Below are positions 50,456 through 59,193 of a DNA stretch of 64,000 bases, piece by piece. Each line of letters begins with the position of its first letter. Positions within the stretch are counted from its first letter, which is position 1. Under the pieces are notes generated by a model that ran no database searches, was not told the DNA's origin, and saw nothing but the letters and a program-made list of their open reading frames with translations. Source of the DNA: Synechococcus sp. SynAce01. GTDB taxonomy: Bacteria > Cyanobacteriota > Cyanobacteriia > PCC-6307 > Cyanobiaceae. The position numbers and the translations under genes were made by a program. Where the stretch lies: positions 1,550,001 through 1,614,000 of the forward strand of contig NZ_CP018091.1 of assembly GCF_001885215.1 (NCBI RefSeq), given 5' to 3'.

Positions 50456-50923
50456 TCAGGTTCTAGGTCCGTGGCCCAGTGCCCCCAGCCTGTCGCCTCC
50501 AGTCTCGCGCTCAAGGCGGTGGCCCAGGGCCTGCTCCACCAACAACTGGGCGACGACGTCGTCCCAGGGCCGTGGTGGCTGGCGCAGGCCCATCGGCAGC
50601 AACCGCCTCCAGCCCCGTGCCGGGAACAGCTGCCAGTAGCGCGAACGGGCCGCCAGGGTGCTGCCCCGTTCCTCGATCAGCAGCACCGGAGCGAGGGGCG
50701 CCAGCTGCTCCAGCCAGGCCCTGCTGCCGGTGCCATTGCCCAGCAGGATCGCGCCAAGCAGGCGCTCTTGCAGCCAGGTGTCGAGCTCCCTTTTGGTGTC
50801 CTCCGGGCTGAGGATCAAGGCCACCTCGATCCGCTGGCGGTCAGGGTCGCTGCGGACCAGACCACACTTGCTCCGGCCCGGGTCGATGCCGGCAAGCGCT
50901 CCGTGCGCGGGCAGCTGGCTCAT
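50456..50923 (-). CDS. YqgF/RuvC-like RNase H-fold protein
   Basis: 155 residues from ATG 50923. Starts with the RNase H-fold strand LAGIDPGRSKCGLVRSD (first catalytic Asp), then an ILLGNGTGSRAWLEQL strand and helix, and LLIEERGSTLAARSRYW with a Glu. The end has PPRPWDDVVAQLLVEQAL with a second Asp pair. Resembles the Holliday-junction resolvase/YqgF group; a cyanobacterial subgroup, exact role unknown. Overlaps the DUF3084 stop by ATGA. Confidence 0.8.
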   Translation of the reverse strand: MSQLPAHGALAGIDPGRSKCGLVRSDPDRQRIEVALILSPEDTKRELDTWLQERLLGAILLGNGTGSRAWLEQLAPLAPVLLIEERGSTLAARSRYWQLFPARGWRRLLPMGLRQPPRPWDDVVAQLLVEQALGHRLERETGGDRLGALGHGPRT

Positions 50924-52182
50924 GGTCGCCGGGGCTGGGGCTGAACAGCGTCCCCACTGCTTTCTCCCCCCACACGACGCAGCTCCAGGAAGATCGGATC
51001 GGCGGTGTCGGCATTCCGCAGTGCCACCGCTTCGAGCTTGACGCTCTGACCGGCCGTTCGCTCGCTGAGCTCACGGCCGAGCTGGTTGAACAGATTCACA
51101 TCGAACTGAACCCCATCGACCACGGATCCCTGGCGCTGTGCTTTGGCGAAGGAGGCCGCCAGCAGCAGGTTGAGCCGGTTGCGCACCTGATTCGGCGAGA
51201 GCTCCTCCCCCTCGAGATTGGTGGTGGCCATCACCTCACCGGCGCGCATCACCTGACGGTTCGGGCGCAGATCGGGAAAGGCCAGCACCTGGCGCTCGCC
51301 CCGCAGCACGTTGGCGGCGGAGCGGATGCTCACCACCCAGGCACCTCCCTGGCTGATCAGGCCTTCCAGTCTTTCGATATCGCCACGGGGAACGAGCAGC
51401 ATCTGGCGATCGGGCGCTGTTCCCGGCAGGACCCGATCGAAGGCGGCCACGTTGGCTTGGCGCAGCAGCTCTTCGATCACGGGCTTGGCCTCCGCTCGCC
51501 GCTGGATGGCGACCTTGACGGTGGCGAGCGTCTGGCCGCTGCTGATCACCACGTCCCCGCGCCTGAAGGCGATCAGGTTCTCCTCCAGCGACTTGAGTTC
51601 GGCTTCGCCGGCGCTGATCTGCTGCCTGACCCTGGAGAGTTCTGCTTCGTTGCGGCGGATGTCCTGATCCCGGCTGGCGATGTCGCCGTTGAGCCGGTCG
51701 CGCTCGCTGATCAGTTGCTTGCGCTGATCCTGCAGGGGTTTCAGTTCGCTGCGCAGGCGCTGGGCCTGAACTTCGACGGAGGCCAGTTGCTGGCGTGCCT
51801 GCTGACGGCCCTGTTCGGCCCGGACCACCCCCCGCTGGGCCTGGCGCTGGGCCGTGGTGCTGCGTTCCAGGGCGGCTTTGCTGCTTTTTAAGGCCTCGGC
51901 GCTGCGATCAAGGGCGCTGCGGCTGTCACGCAGTTTCTGCTCCAGGCTGTCGAGTTCAAACAGCCCCACCCGCAGGCGCTCGCTGACCGCGAGCATCAGC
52001 CCCAGCGACACCGCGCTGATCAGGCTGCCGGTGAGCACCGTGATCAGTACGGCGGTTTTGCGGGGGCGCAGATTGAACAGGCTGAGCCTGGCCTTGCCAA
52101 CCCGGCTGCCAAGCCGATCGCCCAGGGTGGCCAGCACGCCACCCAGCACCAGCAGAGCGAGGATCAGCAGCCAGCCGGACAC
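50920..52182 (-). CDS. DUF3084 coiled-coil membrane protein
   Basis: 420 residues from GTG 52182. Two N-terminal helices (WLLILALLVLGGVLATLGDRLG and VLITVLTGSLISAVSLGLMLA) are followed by a long coiled coil (about 75-210) and a C-terminal globular region with LIAFRRGDVVISSGQTLATVK. DUF3084 is typical of cyanobacteria and some Gram-positives; related to no known enzyme. Probably membrane-anchored with a scaffold role. Its stop overlaps the start of the YqgF-like gene. Confidence 0.9.
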   Translation of the reverse strand: MSGWLLILALLVLGGVLATLGDRLGSRVGKARLSLFNLRPRKTAVLITVLTGSLISAVSLGLMLAVSERLRVGLFELDSLEQKLRDSRSALDRSAEALKSSKAALERSTTAQRQAQRGVVRAEQGRQQARQQLASVEVQAQRLRSELKPLQDQRKQLISERDRLNGDIASRDQDIRRNEAELSRVRQQISAGEAELKSLEENLIAFRRGDVVISSGQTLATVKVAIQRRAEAKPVIEELLRQANVAAFDRVLPGTAPDRQMLLVPRGDIERLEGLISQGGAWVVSIRSAANVLRGERQVLAFPDLRPNRQVMRAGEVMATTNLEGEELSPNQVRNRLNLLLAASFAKAQRQGSVVDGVQFDVNLFNQLGRELSERTAGQSVKLEAVALRNADTADPIFLELRRVGGESSGDAVQPQPRRP

Positions 52183-52241
52183 GGTTCAGCTCGAGGAGCT
52201 CCAGTATCGGTGCCGCGGGTTGCGGCGCTGCTGTGGCCAGC

Positions 52242-52970
52242 TCAGCTGAATCGTTTCGCCAGGGCCACCGGATCGAAGACGGTGATTTTCTTGCGGTCCA
52301 CCTGGACCAGGCCGGCCTGGCGGAGGTCGCCGAGCAAGCGGGTGATCGTGACGCGGGTGGAGCCGATCGCTTCGGCGATTGATTGGTGCGAGAGGCGCAG
52401 ATCAATGGTGATCCCTTCGGCACCCGGCACGCCGAAGTCACGGCAGAGCACCAGCAGAAAGCTCACCAGCCGGGACGACATGTCCCGGTGGGTGAGGGTT
52501 TCGATCATCGTTTCGGTCTGGAGGATGCGCGAGGAGAGGCCCTGCAACAGCAGAAGCCCGACGCTGGCGTCCTGCTCGATCGCCCGACGCACCGAGGTGG
52601 CCGGTGCCGCGACCATCTCCACCCGGGTGAAGGCAACGGCGTGATAGAAGCGATCGGAGCGTTGGCCGGTGAGCAGCGAGAGCACCCCGAACAGGCTGTT
52701 TTCGCGCAACAACGCCACGGTGATCTCCTCACCGGATTCGTAAACCCTGGAGAGGCGAACGGCTCCGCGGCGGAGGAGATAGACCCGCTCGGCTGGATCG
52801 CCAGGGAAGAAGATTGTTTTGCCCCGCTCCACTGCCTCAAGGGTGCAGCCACTGAGGCCACGCATCACTTCAAGCAGGGTGGTGGCTCCGCTGGCCGTGG
52901 AGCCGACGCCGGTGGTCGTCAGTGCTGGGGTGGTGCTGGTGCGGCTAAATCCGCGCATTGCGCCGACCAT
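52242..52970 (-). CDS. ntcA: global nitrogen regulator NtcA
   Basis: 242 residues from ATG 52970. CRP-family activator that senses 2-oxoglutarate and controls nitrogen genes. The effector domain has [22 protein letters not shown] and [21 protein letters not shown]; the recognition helix-turn-helix is [21 protein letters not shown] (about 193-213), and the end is [15 protein letters not shown]. About 20 residues longer at the N-terminus than most NtcA, with a Ser/Thr-rich insert. An NtcA-type promoter lies just upstream, pointing to autoregulation. Confidence 0.98.
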   Translation of the reverse strand: MVGAMRGFSRTSTTPALTTTGVGSTASGATTLLEVMRGLSGCTLEAVERGKTIFFPGDPAERVYLLRRGAVRLSRVYESGEEITVALLRENSLFGVLSLLTGQRSDRFYHAVAFTRVEMVAAPATSVRRAIEQDASVGLLLLQGLSSRILQTETMIETLTHRDMSSRLVSFLLVLCRDFGVPGAEGITIDLRLSHQSIAEAIGSTRVTITRLLGDLRQAGLVQVDRKKITVFDPVALAKRFS

Positions 52971-52991
52971 GACGGCGAGACGAGTGAACGG

Positions 52992-53033
52992 AAGCTACGG
53001 ATCGCCCAGGTCAGGCCACGTAGCAATCGACAC
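52992..53033 (-). promoter_or_regulatory. NtcA-activated promoter of ntcA
   Basis: On the minus strand GTG-N8-TAC (53033-53020) matches the NtcA box GTA-N8-TAC at five of six bases; after 22 bp comes TAGCTT (52997-52992), fitting the TAN3T -10 element. This is the classical spacing of NtcA class II promoters. Transcription should start near 52985, giving a short leader. Confidence 0.72.
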
Positions 53034-53182
53034 TAATCCCTTGGATCCACCCAGGCTGGCAGGCATTCCCATGAGCGCAAGCCCAGGCAGTAGTACGCCT
53101 GTTTGCGCTAGGGATGGTGCCTGCCGCTTGTTTCCGGGCTCGACACCGCTACATTCGGTTTCGCGTGCCCAGCGGGGTGTTG

Positions 53183-53785
53183 ATGACGGCCAGCCTGATC
53201 ACCCCTCACCAGGAGGCCCGCCATCCGTTGCGGCCCCTGGCCCAGGTGCGCCCACCGGCCCTGCCACCCCTCCCCCCGCAGCAGGTCACAGCGGCCCGGC
53301 CCGAAGGATTGCTGCAGGTTCACACCGCGGCCTTTCGTGGCAGTTTTAGTGGTGTGTTCAGCCAGGCCCTGCGCACGGCCGGACTGGGCAGCCGGGTCCT
53401 GATCAGCCAGTTTCTCAAAGGCGGCGTCGACCAGGGCCCGGAGCGCAGTCTCTGGCTGTGCGGACGCCTCCAGTGGATGCGGCCAGCGCTGAGCAGCTGC
53501 CTGATCCATCCAGCCGCTGATCCGCTCACCGATCCGGCCGATCGGCGCGCGGTCGAGGCGGCCTGGACCTTCAGCCGCGAGCAGCTGCTCGCCGGCGCCG
53601 TCGACCTGGTAGTGCTCGACGAACTCGGCCTGGCGATCGCCCTGGGCTACCTTCCGGCCGATGACGTGGTGTCCACCCTGGAGCAACGACCAGCCCAGCT
53701 CGATGTGATCCTCACCGGGCCGTCCATGCCAGCCGACCTGATCGCGATGGCCGATCAGGTCACCCAGTTGTGCCGGGGTGCCTAG
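53183..53785 (+). CDS. CobO/BtuR-like P-loop family protein with a degenerate P-loop
   Basis: 200 residues from ATG 53183; the open frame upstream is less convincing. A proline-rich start (15-35) precedes a fold like cob(I)yrinic acid a,c-diamide adenosyltransferase: VLISQFLKGG, LVVLDELGLAIALGYLP (Walker B) and DVILTGPSMPADLIAMADQVT. At the Walker A site, where active enzymes have GxGKGKT, it reads HTAAFRGSFSG (47-57), with no Lys. ATP-dependent adenosylation is therefore doubtful. It is adjacent to dcd with no gap (stop TAG directly followed by ATG). Function open. Confidence 0.85.
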   Translation: MTASLITPHQEARHPLRPLAQVRPPALPPLPPQQVTAARPEGLLQVHTAAFRGSFSGVFSQALRTAGLGSRVLISQFLKGGVDQGPERSLWLCGRLQWMRPALSSCLIHPAADPLTDPADRRAVEAAWTFSREQLLAGAVDLVVLDELGLAIALGYLPADDVVSTLEQRPAQLDVILTGPSMPADLIAMADQVTQLCRGA

Positions 53786-54379
53786 ATGCTCAAGTGTGAC
53801 CGCTGGATCAACGCCCAGGCCGCGGAGGGCATGATCGAACCGTTCCAGGCCAGCCTGGTGCGTCACCTCGATCCGCAAGCGGCGGGCCGGCCGGTACTGA
53901 GCTTCGGCTGCTCCTCCTACGGCTACGACCTGCGCCTTTCGGCTAACGAATTCCTGATCTTTCGGCATGTGCCGGGCACGGTGATGAACCCCAAGCGGTT
54001 CAATCCTGCCAACCTCGAACCTGCCGCGCTCCACCACGACGAGGACGGCGACTCCTTCATTCTTCCGGCCCATTCCTACGGCCTGGGTGTGGCCTTGGAG
54101 CGGCTGCGGGTGCCGCCCAACATCACCGTGATCTGCCTTGGCAAGAGCACCTATGCCCGCCTGGGGATCATCGTCAACACCACGCCGGCCGAAGCGAGCT
54201 GGGAGGGGCACCTCACCCTGGAGTTCAGTAATTCTTCCGGTGCCGACTGCCGCATCTATGCCAACGAGGGCATTTGCCAGCTGCTGTTCTTTGAAGGCGA
54301 CCCCTGCGACACCACCTACAGCGATCGCCAGGGCAAATATCAAGACCAGCCCGAGCGGGTGACCCTCGCCCGAATGTGA
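53786..54379 (+). CDS. dcd: dCTP deaminase
   Basis: 197 residues from ATG 53786. Deaminates dCTP to dUTP, feeding dUMP for ThyX. Seen: LSFGCSSYGYDLRLS, GKSTYARLGIIVNTTPAEASWEGHLTLE (catalytic Glu and substrate residues), and ANEGICQLLFFEGD. Directly follows the CobO-like gene and is convergent with thyX, so the two dTMP-pathway genes meet tail to tail. Confidence 0.97.
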   Translation: MLKCDRWINAQAAEGMIEPFQASLVRHLDPQAAGRPVLSFGCSSYGYDLRLSANEFLIFRHVPGTVMNPKRFNPANLEPAALHHDEDGDSFILPAHSYGLGVALERLRVPPNITVICLGKSTYARLGIIVNTTPAEASWEGHLTLEFSNSSGADCRIYANEGICQLLFFEGDPCDTTYSDRQGKYQDQPERVTLARM

Positions 54380-54420
54380 ACCCCTTGAACCCCCGGCACT
54401 GCTTGCTCAGCCAGCCCAGA

Positions 54421-55143
54421 TCAGGGGGCTAGGCGGGCTTTGTGCAGGCGGCTTTTCTCGTACCAGGCGGCAAATTCCGGCGCCCAGGTTTCGAGATGGG
54501 GCCAGATCAGGTCGCAGAGCTGGCGAATTTCCAGCTGGGCATCGAGCTTGGCGCGCAGATCGAGAAAGTGCAGCAACGCCCGCAGGGTGAAACTGACCAC
54601 GAAGTGCTGGCGGTAGTCGAAGGGGAGGATGCCCCGGGCATGTTCCTCGGCGAAGCCGGCGGCCAGCAGGTCGCGGTAACGCTCGGCGGCGGCCAGGCAC
54701 AGGGCCAGGTCGACCTGCCGTTGCTCCTCGGTGTAGGCGTACTTCTTGCCCTGGCGGTCGCTGTAGCTGCCGACCGGCCGTAAATAAAACACCTCCTCGA
54801 GCTCAAGTTCGCCATTGGCGGCCCGACAGATCCGCTCGCCCGTGTAGCGCATCGACTGCACATCGAAGCTCACGCCCACCCGGTGGGTGCGGGCCTGCTG
54901 CATCACCGAGTGGGGGAACCAGCCCACGTTGAGCACGATCTGGGCATGTTCCATGGGTCCGTAGTGCCCCCGTTCCCCGGCCAGCAGCCGTTTGACGCAG
55001 ATCTCACCAGCGCTGGTCTCATCGGGCCAGGCGCTGCGATCGGCAGCCACGAACCCTTCGCAATAGTCCTGGTGCATGCCGGCGTAGACGCACAGCTGCG
55101 GATTGGGGGTGGCGGCAATCAGCTCGACCCGGAAGCGGTCCAT
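54421..55143 (-). CDS. thyX: FAD-dependent thymidylate synthase
   Basis: 240 residues from ATG 55143. Makes dTMP from dUMP with methylene-tetrahydrofolate and FAD. The ThyX motif appears as RTHRVGVSFDVQSMRY (standard RHRxxSxNExSxRY, here with small changes: Thr-His-Arg and Phe-Asp-Val in the middle). Also EHAQIVLNVGWFPHSV and LPFDYRQHFVVSFTLRALLHFLDLR. Together with dcd this gives a full dCTP-to-dTMP route. Confidence 0.95.
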   Translation of the reverse strand: MDRFRVELIAATPNPQLCVYAGMHQDYCEGFVAADRSAWPDETSAGEICVKRLLAGERGHYGPMEHAQIVLNVGWFPHSVMQQARTHRVGVSFDVQSMRYTGERICRAANGELELEEVFYLRPVGSYSDRQGKKYAYTEEQRQVDLALCLAAAERYRDLLAAGFAEEHARGILPFDYRQHFVVSFTLRALLHFLDLRAKLDAQLEIRQLCDLIWPHLETWAPEFAAWYEKSRLHKARLAP

Positions 55144-55195
55144 GGCGGCAAACGGTTGGTGGTGGAGTGGTGGGGGCTAGGGCGCTCAAGGGCGC

Positions 55196-55750
55196 TTAAC
55201 CGTGGCTGCGCGGGCCCGCCAGGGGGGAGATGGTCTCCTCCAGCCTGCTGACCGTGCCGATTCCCGCCAGATCCGGCAGGGGGGTGCCATCGATCAGGGC
55301 GGTGGCGATGGTTTCGAGTTCAAGCTGGCTGCGGCCGCCGAGCGAGCGGCCGACCACCTGGCCGTCTTTGTCGAAAAACTCCAGCTGGGGGATGCCGTTG
55401 ACGCCGTAGCGCTCGATCTCAGGGCTCCAACGGGGGTTGTCCACATTCAGCAGCACCAGGTCGACGGCGCCGCGATGCTCGGTTTCGATCGCTTCCATCG
55501 CCGGTGCCATCGTCCGGCACACCTCACACCAGTCGGCGTAGAACTCCAGGATCGTCGGGCGGCCATTGGCCAACGCCACCGGCAGCTCCAGGGAGCGACG
55601 AGCCATCTGCTCCAGGGGGGCCTGGGGATGCAGTCCGCCGCGCAGCTGGAACAGCAGCAGACCGAGGGCGGCGGCGATCGCCGCCAACAACACCCTCTCC
55701 CTGCGACCGAGCAGCGGCAGGGCCGGGTCACGGTTGTTCGATGCGCCCAT
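55196..55750 (-). CDS. membrane-anchored thioredoxin-like protein (TxlA/HCF164 type)
   Basis: 184 residues from ATG 55750 (MGASNNRDPALP); an open frame runs upstream. One N-terminal helix (VLLAAIAAALGLLLFQL), then a thioredoxin fold with active site YADWCEVCRTMAP, VDLVLLNVDNPRW, and GIPQLEFFD (cis-Pro). Expected to face the thylakoid lumen or periplasm and carry reducing power to cytochrome c or b6f maturation. The C-terminal extension after the fold is typical. Confidence 0.92.
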   Translation of the reverse strand: MGASNNRDPALPLLGRRERVLLAAIAAALGLLLFQLRGGLHPQAPLEQMARRSLELPVALANGRPTILEFYADWCEVCRTMAPAMEAIETEHRGAVDLVLLNVDNPRWSPEIERYGVNGIPQLEFFDKDGQVVGRSLGGRSQLELETIATALIDGTPLPDLAGIGTVSRLEETISPLAGPRSHG

Positions 55751-55842
55751 CGCTTCGGCCAAAAGTTGGTCAGCTGGTCTGCACTCTGGCAGCGCCCCAG
55801 CTGCGGCCGGGCCAAACTGAAGATCGCACGCGGCCATTCCCG

Positions 55843-56256
55843 GTGAAGCACCGTCTCACCATTCATTTCCCCAGCGAGGCGGTGCACCAGCCGATCACCT
55901 ATCGGCTGGCGGTCGATTACGACATCGCCGCCAAGATCCTGCGGGCCCAGATCGCACCCAACCGGAGCGGCACGATGGTTGTTGAACTCTCCGGTGACAT
56001 CGACGAGCTGGCCGCCGCCGAGGAGTGGCTCGAGGGTCTGGGTCTGCAGCTGGACAGGGCCCAGGGCGAAATCCGCATCGACCGCCAACGCTGCGTTGAC
56101 TGCGGCATCTGTACCAGCGTCTGCCCCAGCGGCGCCTTGAGCAGCGGCCTTCCCTCCTGGCAGCTCAACTTCGATGCCCAGCGCTGTCTGGTCTGTGAGC
56201 AGTGCATCCCCAGTTGCCCGCTCGACGCCATCGCCCTGGTGTTGGAGTCGCGATGA
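55843..56256 (+). CDS. NIL-domain 4Fe-4S ferredoxin
   Basis: 137 residues from GTG 55843. The N-terminal NIL domain (KHRLTIHFPSEAVHQPITYRL, IAPNRSGTMVVELSG) resembles the substrate domain of methionine ABC ATPases. The C-terminal two-cluster ferredoxin has CVDCGICTSVCPSGAL and CLVCEQCIPSCPLDAI. Such proteins are common in cyanobacteria and methanogens; a role in sulfur transfer or homocysteine synthesis has been suggested for relatives. Overlaps the next gene by ATGA. Confidence 0.92.
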   Translation: MKHRLTIHFPSEAVHQPITYRLAVDYDIAAKILRAQIAPNRSGTMVVELSGDIDELAAAEEWLEGLGLQLDRAQGEIRIDRQRCVDCGICTSVCPSGALSSGLPSWQLNFDAQRCLVCEQCIPSCPLDAIALVLESR

Positions 56257-56843
56257 CCCGCCCTTTCCACCCAGCTCCCAACCTGGTGAGATCGCTGCCG
56301 GTGGCCGGCCGCCCCAGGGTGGTGCCAAAGCCGTTGCCCTGGCCGTTGCGCCTGCTGAAAGCCCTGTTCAACTTCACCATGGTGCCGCTGCGGGCACCGC
56401 TGCTGCTGCTCTTGCTGGCGGTCAGTGTCTATCTCGGCATGCATTGGTCGACGCTGGATTCACCGCCTAAAACCCTGCTCTGGACCCTGGACCTCAATCA
56501 CCATATTTCCTGGACGCTGGAATGTTTTCAGGCCATCCTGGTCGTCGTCGTCTGCACGATGCCATCACTGCTGATGCGCCAGCTTTCGGCACTGATGGCC
56601 GCCAGCCGGGTGATGACCCTGGTCTTGACCCTTTTTCTGGTCACCATCGCCGCCCTTTATCTGCTGCGGCTGAGTGTGCTGGCCGACATGCTGATTCTGG
56701 CCACGTCGGTGCTGTTGGCCCGGCTTGATCTGACGCGAATTCGAATTGTGCCGCCGCCTATCCCTGCCGCCATTGCCCTGAGCGCCTACGTGATGCTCGG
56801 GGTCTGGCTGGGCCGGTTTTGGCATCTTTCGGCGCAGGCTTAG
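56253..56843 (+). CDS. conserved multi-spanning membrane protein
   Basis: 196 residues from ATG 56253, overlapping the ferredoxin stop (ATGA). About four helices: LLLLLLAVSVYLGMHW, AILVVVVCTMPSLLMRQL, VMTLVLTLFLVTIAALYLL and AAIALSAYVMLGVWLGRFW. No motif that I recognise. Tight coupling to the NIL-ferredoxin suggests a linked function, perhaps a membrane partner for electron transfer. Tail overlaps the lytic transglycosylase by 4 bp. Confidence 0.8.
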   Translation: MTRPFHPAPNLVRSLPVAGRPRVVPKPLPWPLRLLKALFNFTMVPLRAPLLLLLLAVSVYLGMHWSTLDSPPKTLLWTLDLNHHISWTLECFQAILVVVVCTMPSLLMRQLSALMAASRVMTLVLTLFLVTIAALYLLRLSVLADMLILATSVLLARLDLTRIRIVPPPIPAAIALSAYVMLGVWLGRFWHLSAQA

Positions 56844-58879
56844 GGAGCCGCGCAGCGCAGCCCATCAAACTGCTGGTAGGTCCAGAGATTGCCCAGCACC
56901 TTTTTGGTGTAATGCCGGGTCTCGGGGAAGGGAATGGCCTCCACCCACAGCTCCGGTTCCGTTTGCAGCTGGGGCTCAAGCCAGCCCTGCACGGCCCCGG
57001 GACCGGCGTTGTAACTGGCGATCGCCAGAAAGGGATTGCCCTGCCACAGGCGCAACAGTTCAGCGAGATAGCGCGCTCCCAGCGGGGCATTAATGGCTGG
57101 TTGCTGCAGCTGCTCGGTGCTCAGCGGCTTGCCTGCTAGCTCGGCGGCGGTGGCCGGCATCAGCTGCAGCAGGCCGACGGCGCCTGCTGCTGACGTCACC
57201 GCCGCGGCGAAGCGGGATTCCTGCTTGGCCACAGCCAGCAAAAACCTGGGATCGATCCCGGCCGCCTGGGCCGCCTGGGAGAACACCGTTCCGTAGCGCA
57301 CGGGATGGAGTGAACGCTCCAGGTCGAGGCTGCTCGGACAGGGGGGGGCAATCCAGCGCAGGTTCGCCCGCTCCAGCTGGTCCAGCCCGGTCCAGTCATC
57401 GCCGACCCCCTGACGCAGCCGGCCCTCCAGGACCAGCAGTTCCGGGGTTGTGGGCTCGGTGTCGCCCCGCTGGTGTCGCCACATCTCCCAGGCTTCCAGG
57501 GGCTGGCCAAGCCGCCAGAGCTGATCCAGCCGAGGCTCACCACTTTGCAGCGGTTGCCAGCTCAGCGGTTCCAATGGCGCGGTTGGTTCCACGGTTGCGA
57601 GCAGGAGGCTGCGTTCCCCCTGGCCCAGCCTCACCTTGGCGCGCCAGCCGTAGTACCCCCAGGGGGAGCGCAGCAGCAGGTCCTGCCAGCGGCGGCGAGC
57701 CAGCGCGCTCTGACCCTGGCGCTGCTCGGCAAACGCAAGCCAGAACTGCTGGCGCGCGGCCTGGGGTTCCGGCAGCCCTTCGGCGGGCAGCGCGCCGAGA
57801 ACCGCTGCGGCTGCCGCCCACTGCTGCTCCAGCAGCAGTGGGCGGGCCAGGTCCCACTGCAACTCCCAGCTGGCCGGATCGGCTGGCCAGCGCTTCAGCA
57901 CCGACTGCCAGCCTTCGCCGCTCTCGATGGCGCGGCGGGCCTGCACCGGGGCGGTCTGCTGCAACGGGCCGGGCAAGCGGTCCAGCAGCGTCAGGCCCTC
58001 TGGCCTCTGACTGAGCAGGCGGGTCGCTTCCATGGCCGCAGAGCTGGCGGGCTGGCGCCGGCTCAGGGCCAGCAACCGCTCCGCTCCCTGGCTTTGCTGC
58101 TCCTCTTGGCCCTGGAGCAAGGTGCGGCCCAGGGCCAGCTCAGTGGCGGCCTCGCCGGGCTGGTTACCGCCGGGCTGGTTACCGAGGCAGGCCAGGGCTC
58201 CGGCGCCATCGCCCAGCTCCGCCAGGGCTCCGGCCAGCTGGCTGCGGGCCGTGGCGCTGAGGTTGGCAGCCTGGAGACGGCAGGCCTCGCCGATCTTGCC
58301 GGCCGCTCCCGGCCAGCGCGCGCCCCAACGGGCCAGGTGAAGGGCTCCCTCTAGCAGGGCGTCCGGGCTGGGGCCGGCCTCCACGGCGGCGGCTAAGGCG
58401 GCGGGATGGGCCGGGAAGCGTTGCTGCAGCAGCGCTCGCCTGCTGGGTTCCTGGCGACCGAGCGCATAGAGCGCATCGGCGGTGGCCGGAGCCGACGGGA
58501 ACCGCCGCAGCAGCTGACGCCAGAGGAGTTCGGCTTCGCCGTCCTGGCCCAGGTCCGTGGCGGCCTGAGCGTCGAGTTTGAGCACCAGTGCCGCCAGAGG
58601 GTCGCTGCCCCAGGCCTGACCAGCCAGCAGGAGGCGCTGCCGGGTGGGTTCGGCCTTGGCGCCAGCCTGGAGCAGCAGGCTGGCCTCCCGTCGCCGCTGG
58701 GGATCGGGATCCCAGCGGCGACTGCGCACCAGTTGGTCCGAGGGTGTGGCGGGGGTCGGCAGGGGCCGCCGCTGCAGGGCCTGGCGGCCGAGGAAGAGCA
58801 CGGCGCCGCTGCCCACGATGGTGAGGGCAAGGGTCAGCAGGCCCCGCGCTGGAGAGGCGATGGCAGGGGGTTGGGGCAC
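56840..58879 (-). CDS. soluble-type lytic murein transglycosylase
   Basis: 679 residues from GTG 58879. N-terminal membrane anchor (LLTLALTIVGSGAVLFLG), a long helical superhelix of TPR-like repeats, then the Slt catalytic domain: AVAKQESRFAAAVTSAAGAVGLLQLMPATAAELAG with catalytic Glu in QESRF, and AYNAGPGA-type block (SYNAGPGAVQGW). It cuts peptidoglycan glycan strands in the periplasm for growth and recycling. Two repeated GGNQPGEAAT-like loops occur near residue 230. Family clear, specific paralogue not named. Confidence 0.93.
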   Translation of the reverse strand: MPQPPAIASPARGLLTLALTIVGSGAVLFLGRQALQRRPLPTPATPSDQLVRSRRWDPDPQRRREASLLLQAGAKAEPTRQRLLLAGQAWGSDPLAALVLKLDAQAATDLGQDGEAELLWRQLLRRFPSAPATADALYALGRQEPSRRALLQQRFPAHPAALAAAVEAGPSPDALLEGALHLARWGARWPGAAGKIGEACRLQAANLSATARSQLAGALAELGDGAGALACLGNQPGGNQPGEAATELALGRTLLQGQEEQQSQGAERLLALSRRQPASSAAMEATRLLSQRPEGLTLLDRLPGPLQQTAPVQARRAIESGEGWQSVLKRWPADPASWELQWDLARPLLLEQQWAAAAAVLGALPAEGLPEPQAARQQFWLAFAEQRQGQSALARRRWQDLLLRSPWGYYGWRAKVRLGQGERSLLLATVEPTAPLEPLSWQPLQSGEPRLDQLWRLGQPLEAWEMWRHQRGDTEPTTPELLVLEGRLRQGVGDDWTGLDQLERANLRWIAPPCPSSLDLERSLHPVRYGTVFSQAAQAAGIDPRFLLAVAKQESRFAAAVTSAAGAVGLLQLMPATAAELAGKPLSTEQLQQPAINAPLGARYLAELLRLWQGNPFLAIASYNAGPGAVQGWLEPQLQTEPELWVEAIPFPETRHYTKKVLGNLWTYQQFDGLRCAAP

Positions 58880-58948
58880 GGAGAGGGACGGGAGCGGCCG
58901 AGGCCTTCCTCAGCTGCCGGCATTCTGGGGGGACAGCTTCACCGCACC

Positions 58949-59167
58949 ATGGGCCTGTTTCCATCGCTTCCAGCCCGTTTCACCACCCTGCCCGGAGCTG
59001 CCCAGCGCCGCCGGGCCGTGGCGGTGGTCCTGACCGCTGGGCTTGTGGTGGCCCTGCGGCCGATCTGGCCGCTCCAGGCCCTGCCGGGCTGGGTGGTGGG
59101 CAGCCTGTTGCTCTGGGCCATCGCTGAATTGGTGCGCTGGGCCTGGTGGCCCCGCCGCAGCGCGTAA
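58949..59167 (+). CDS. small membrane protein, unknown function
   Basis: 72 residues from ATG 58949 (MGLFPSLPARFTTLPG). Two hydrophobic stretches (AVAVVLTAGLVVALRPIW and LPGWVVGSLLLWAIAELVRW) with basic ends. No recognised family. It starts 69 bp upstream of the divergent transglycosylase start and ends 26 bp before glmM, so it may be the first gene of a glmM unit. Confidence 0.6.
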   Translation: MGLFPSLPARFTTLPGAAQRRRAVAVVLTAGLVVALRPIWPLQALPGWVVGSLLLWAIAELVRWAWWPRRSA

Positions 59168-59193
59168 CCTGCAGCCCAGCGATAGGTGCCCGG

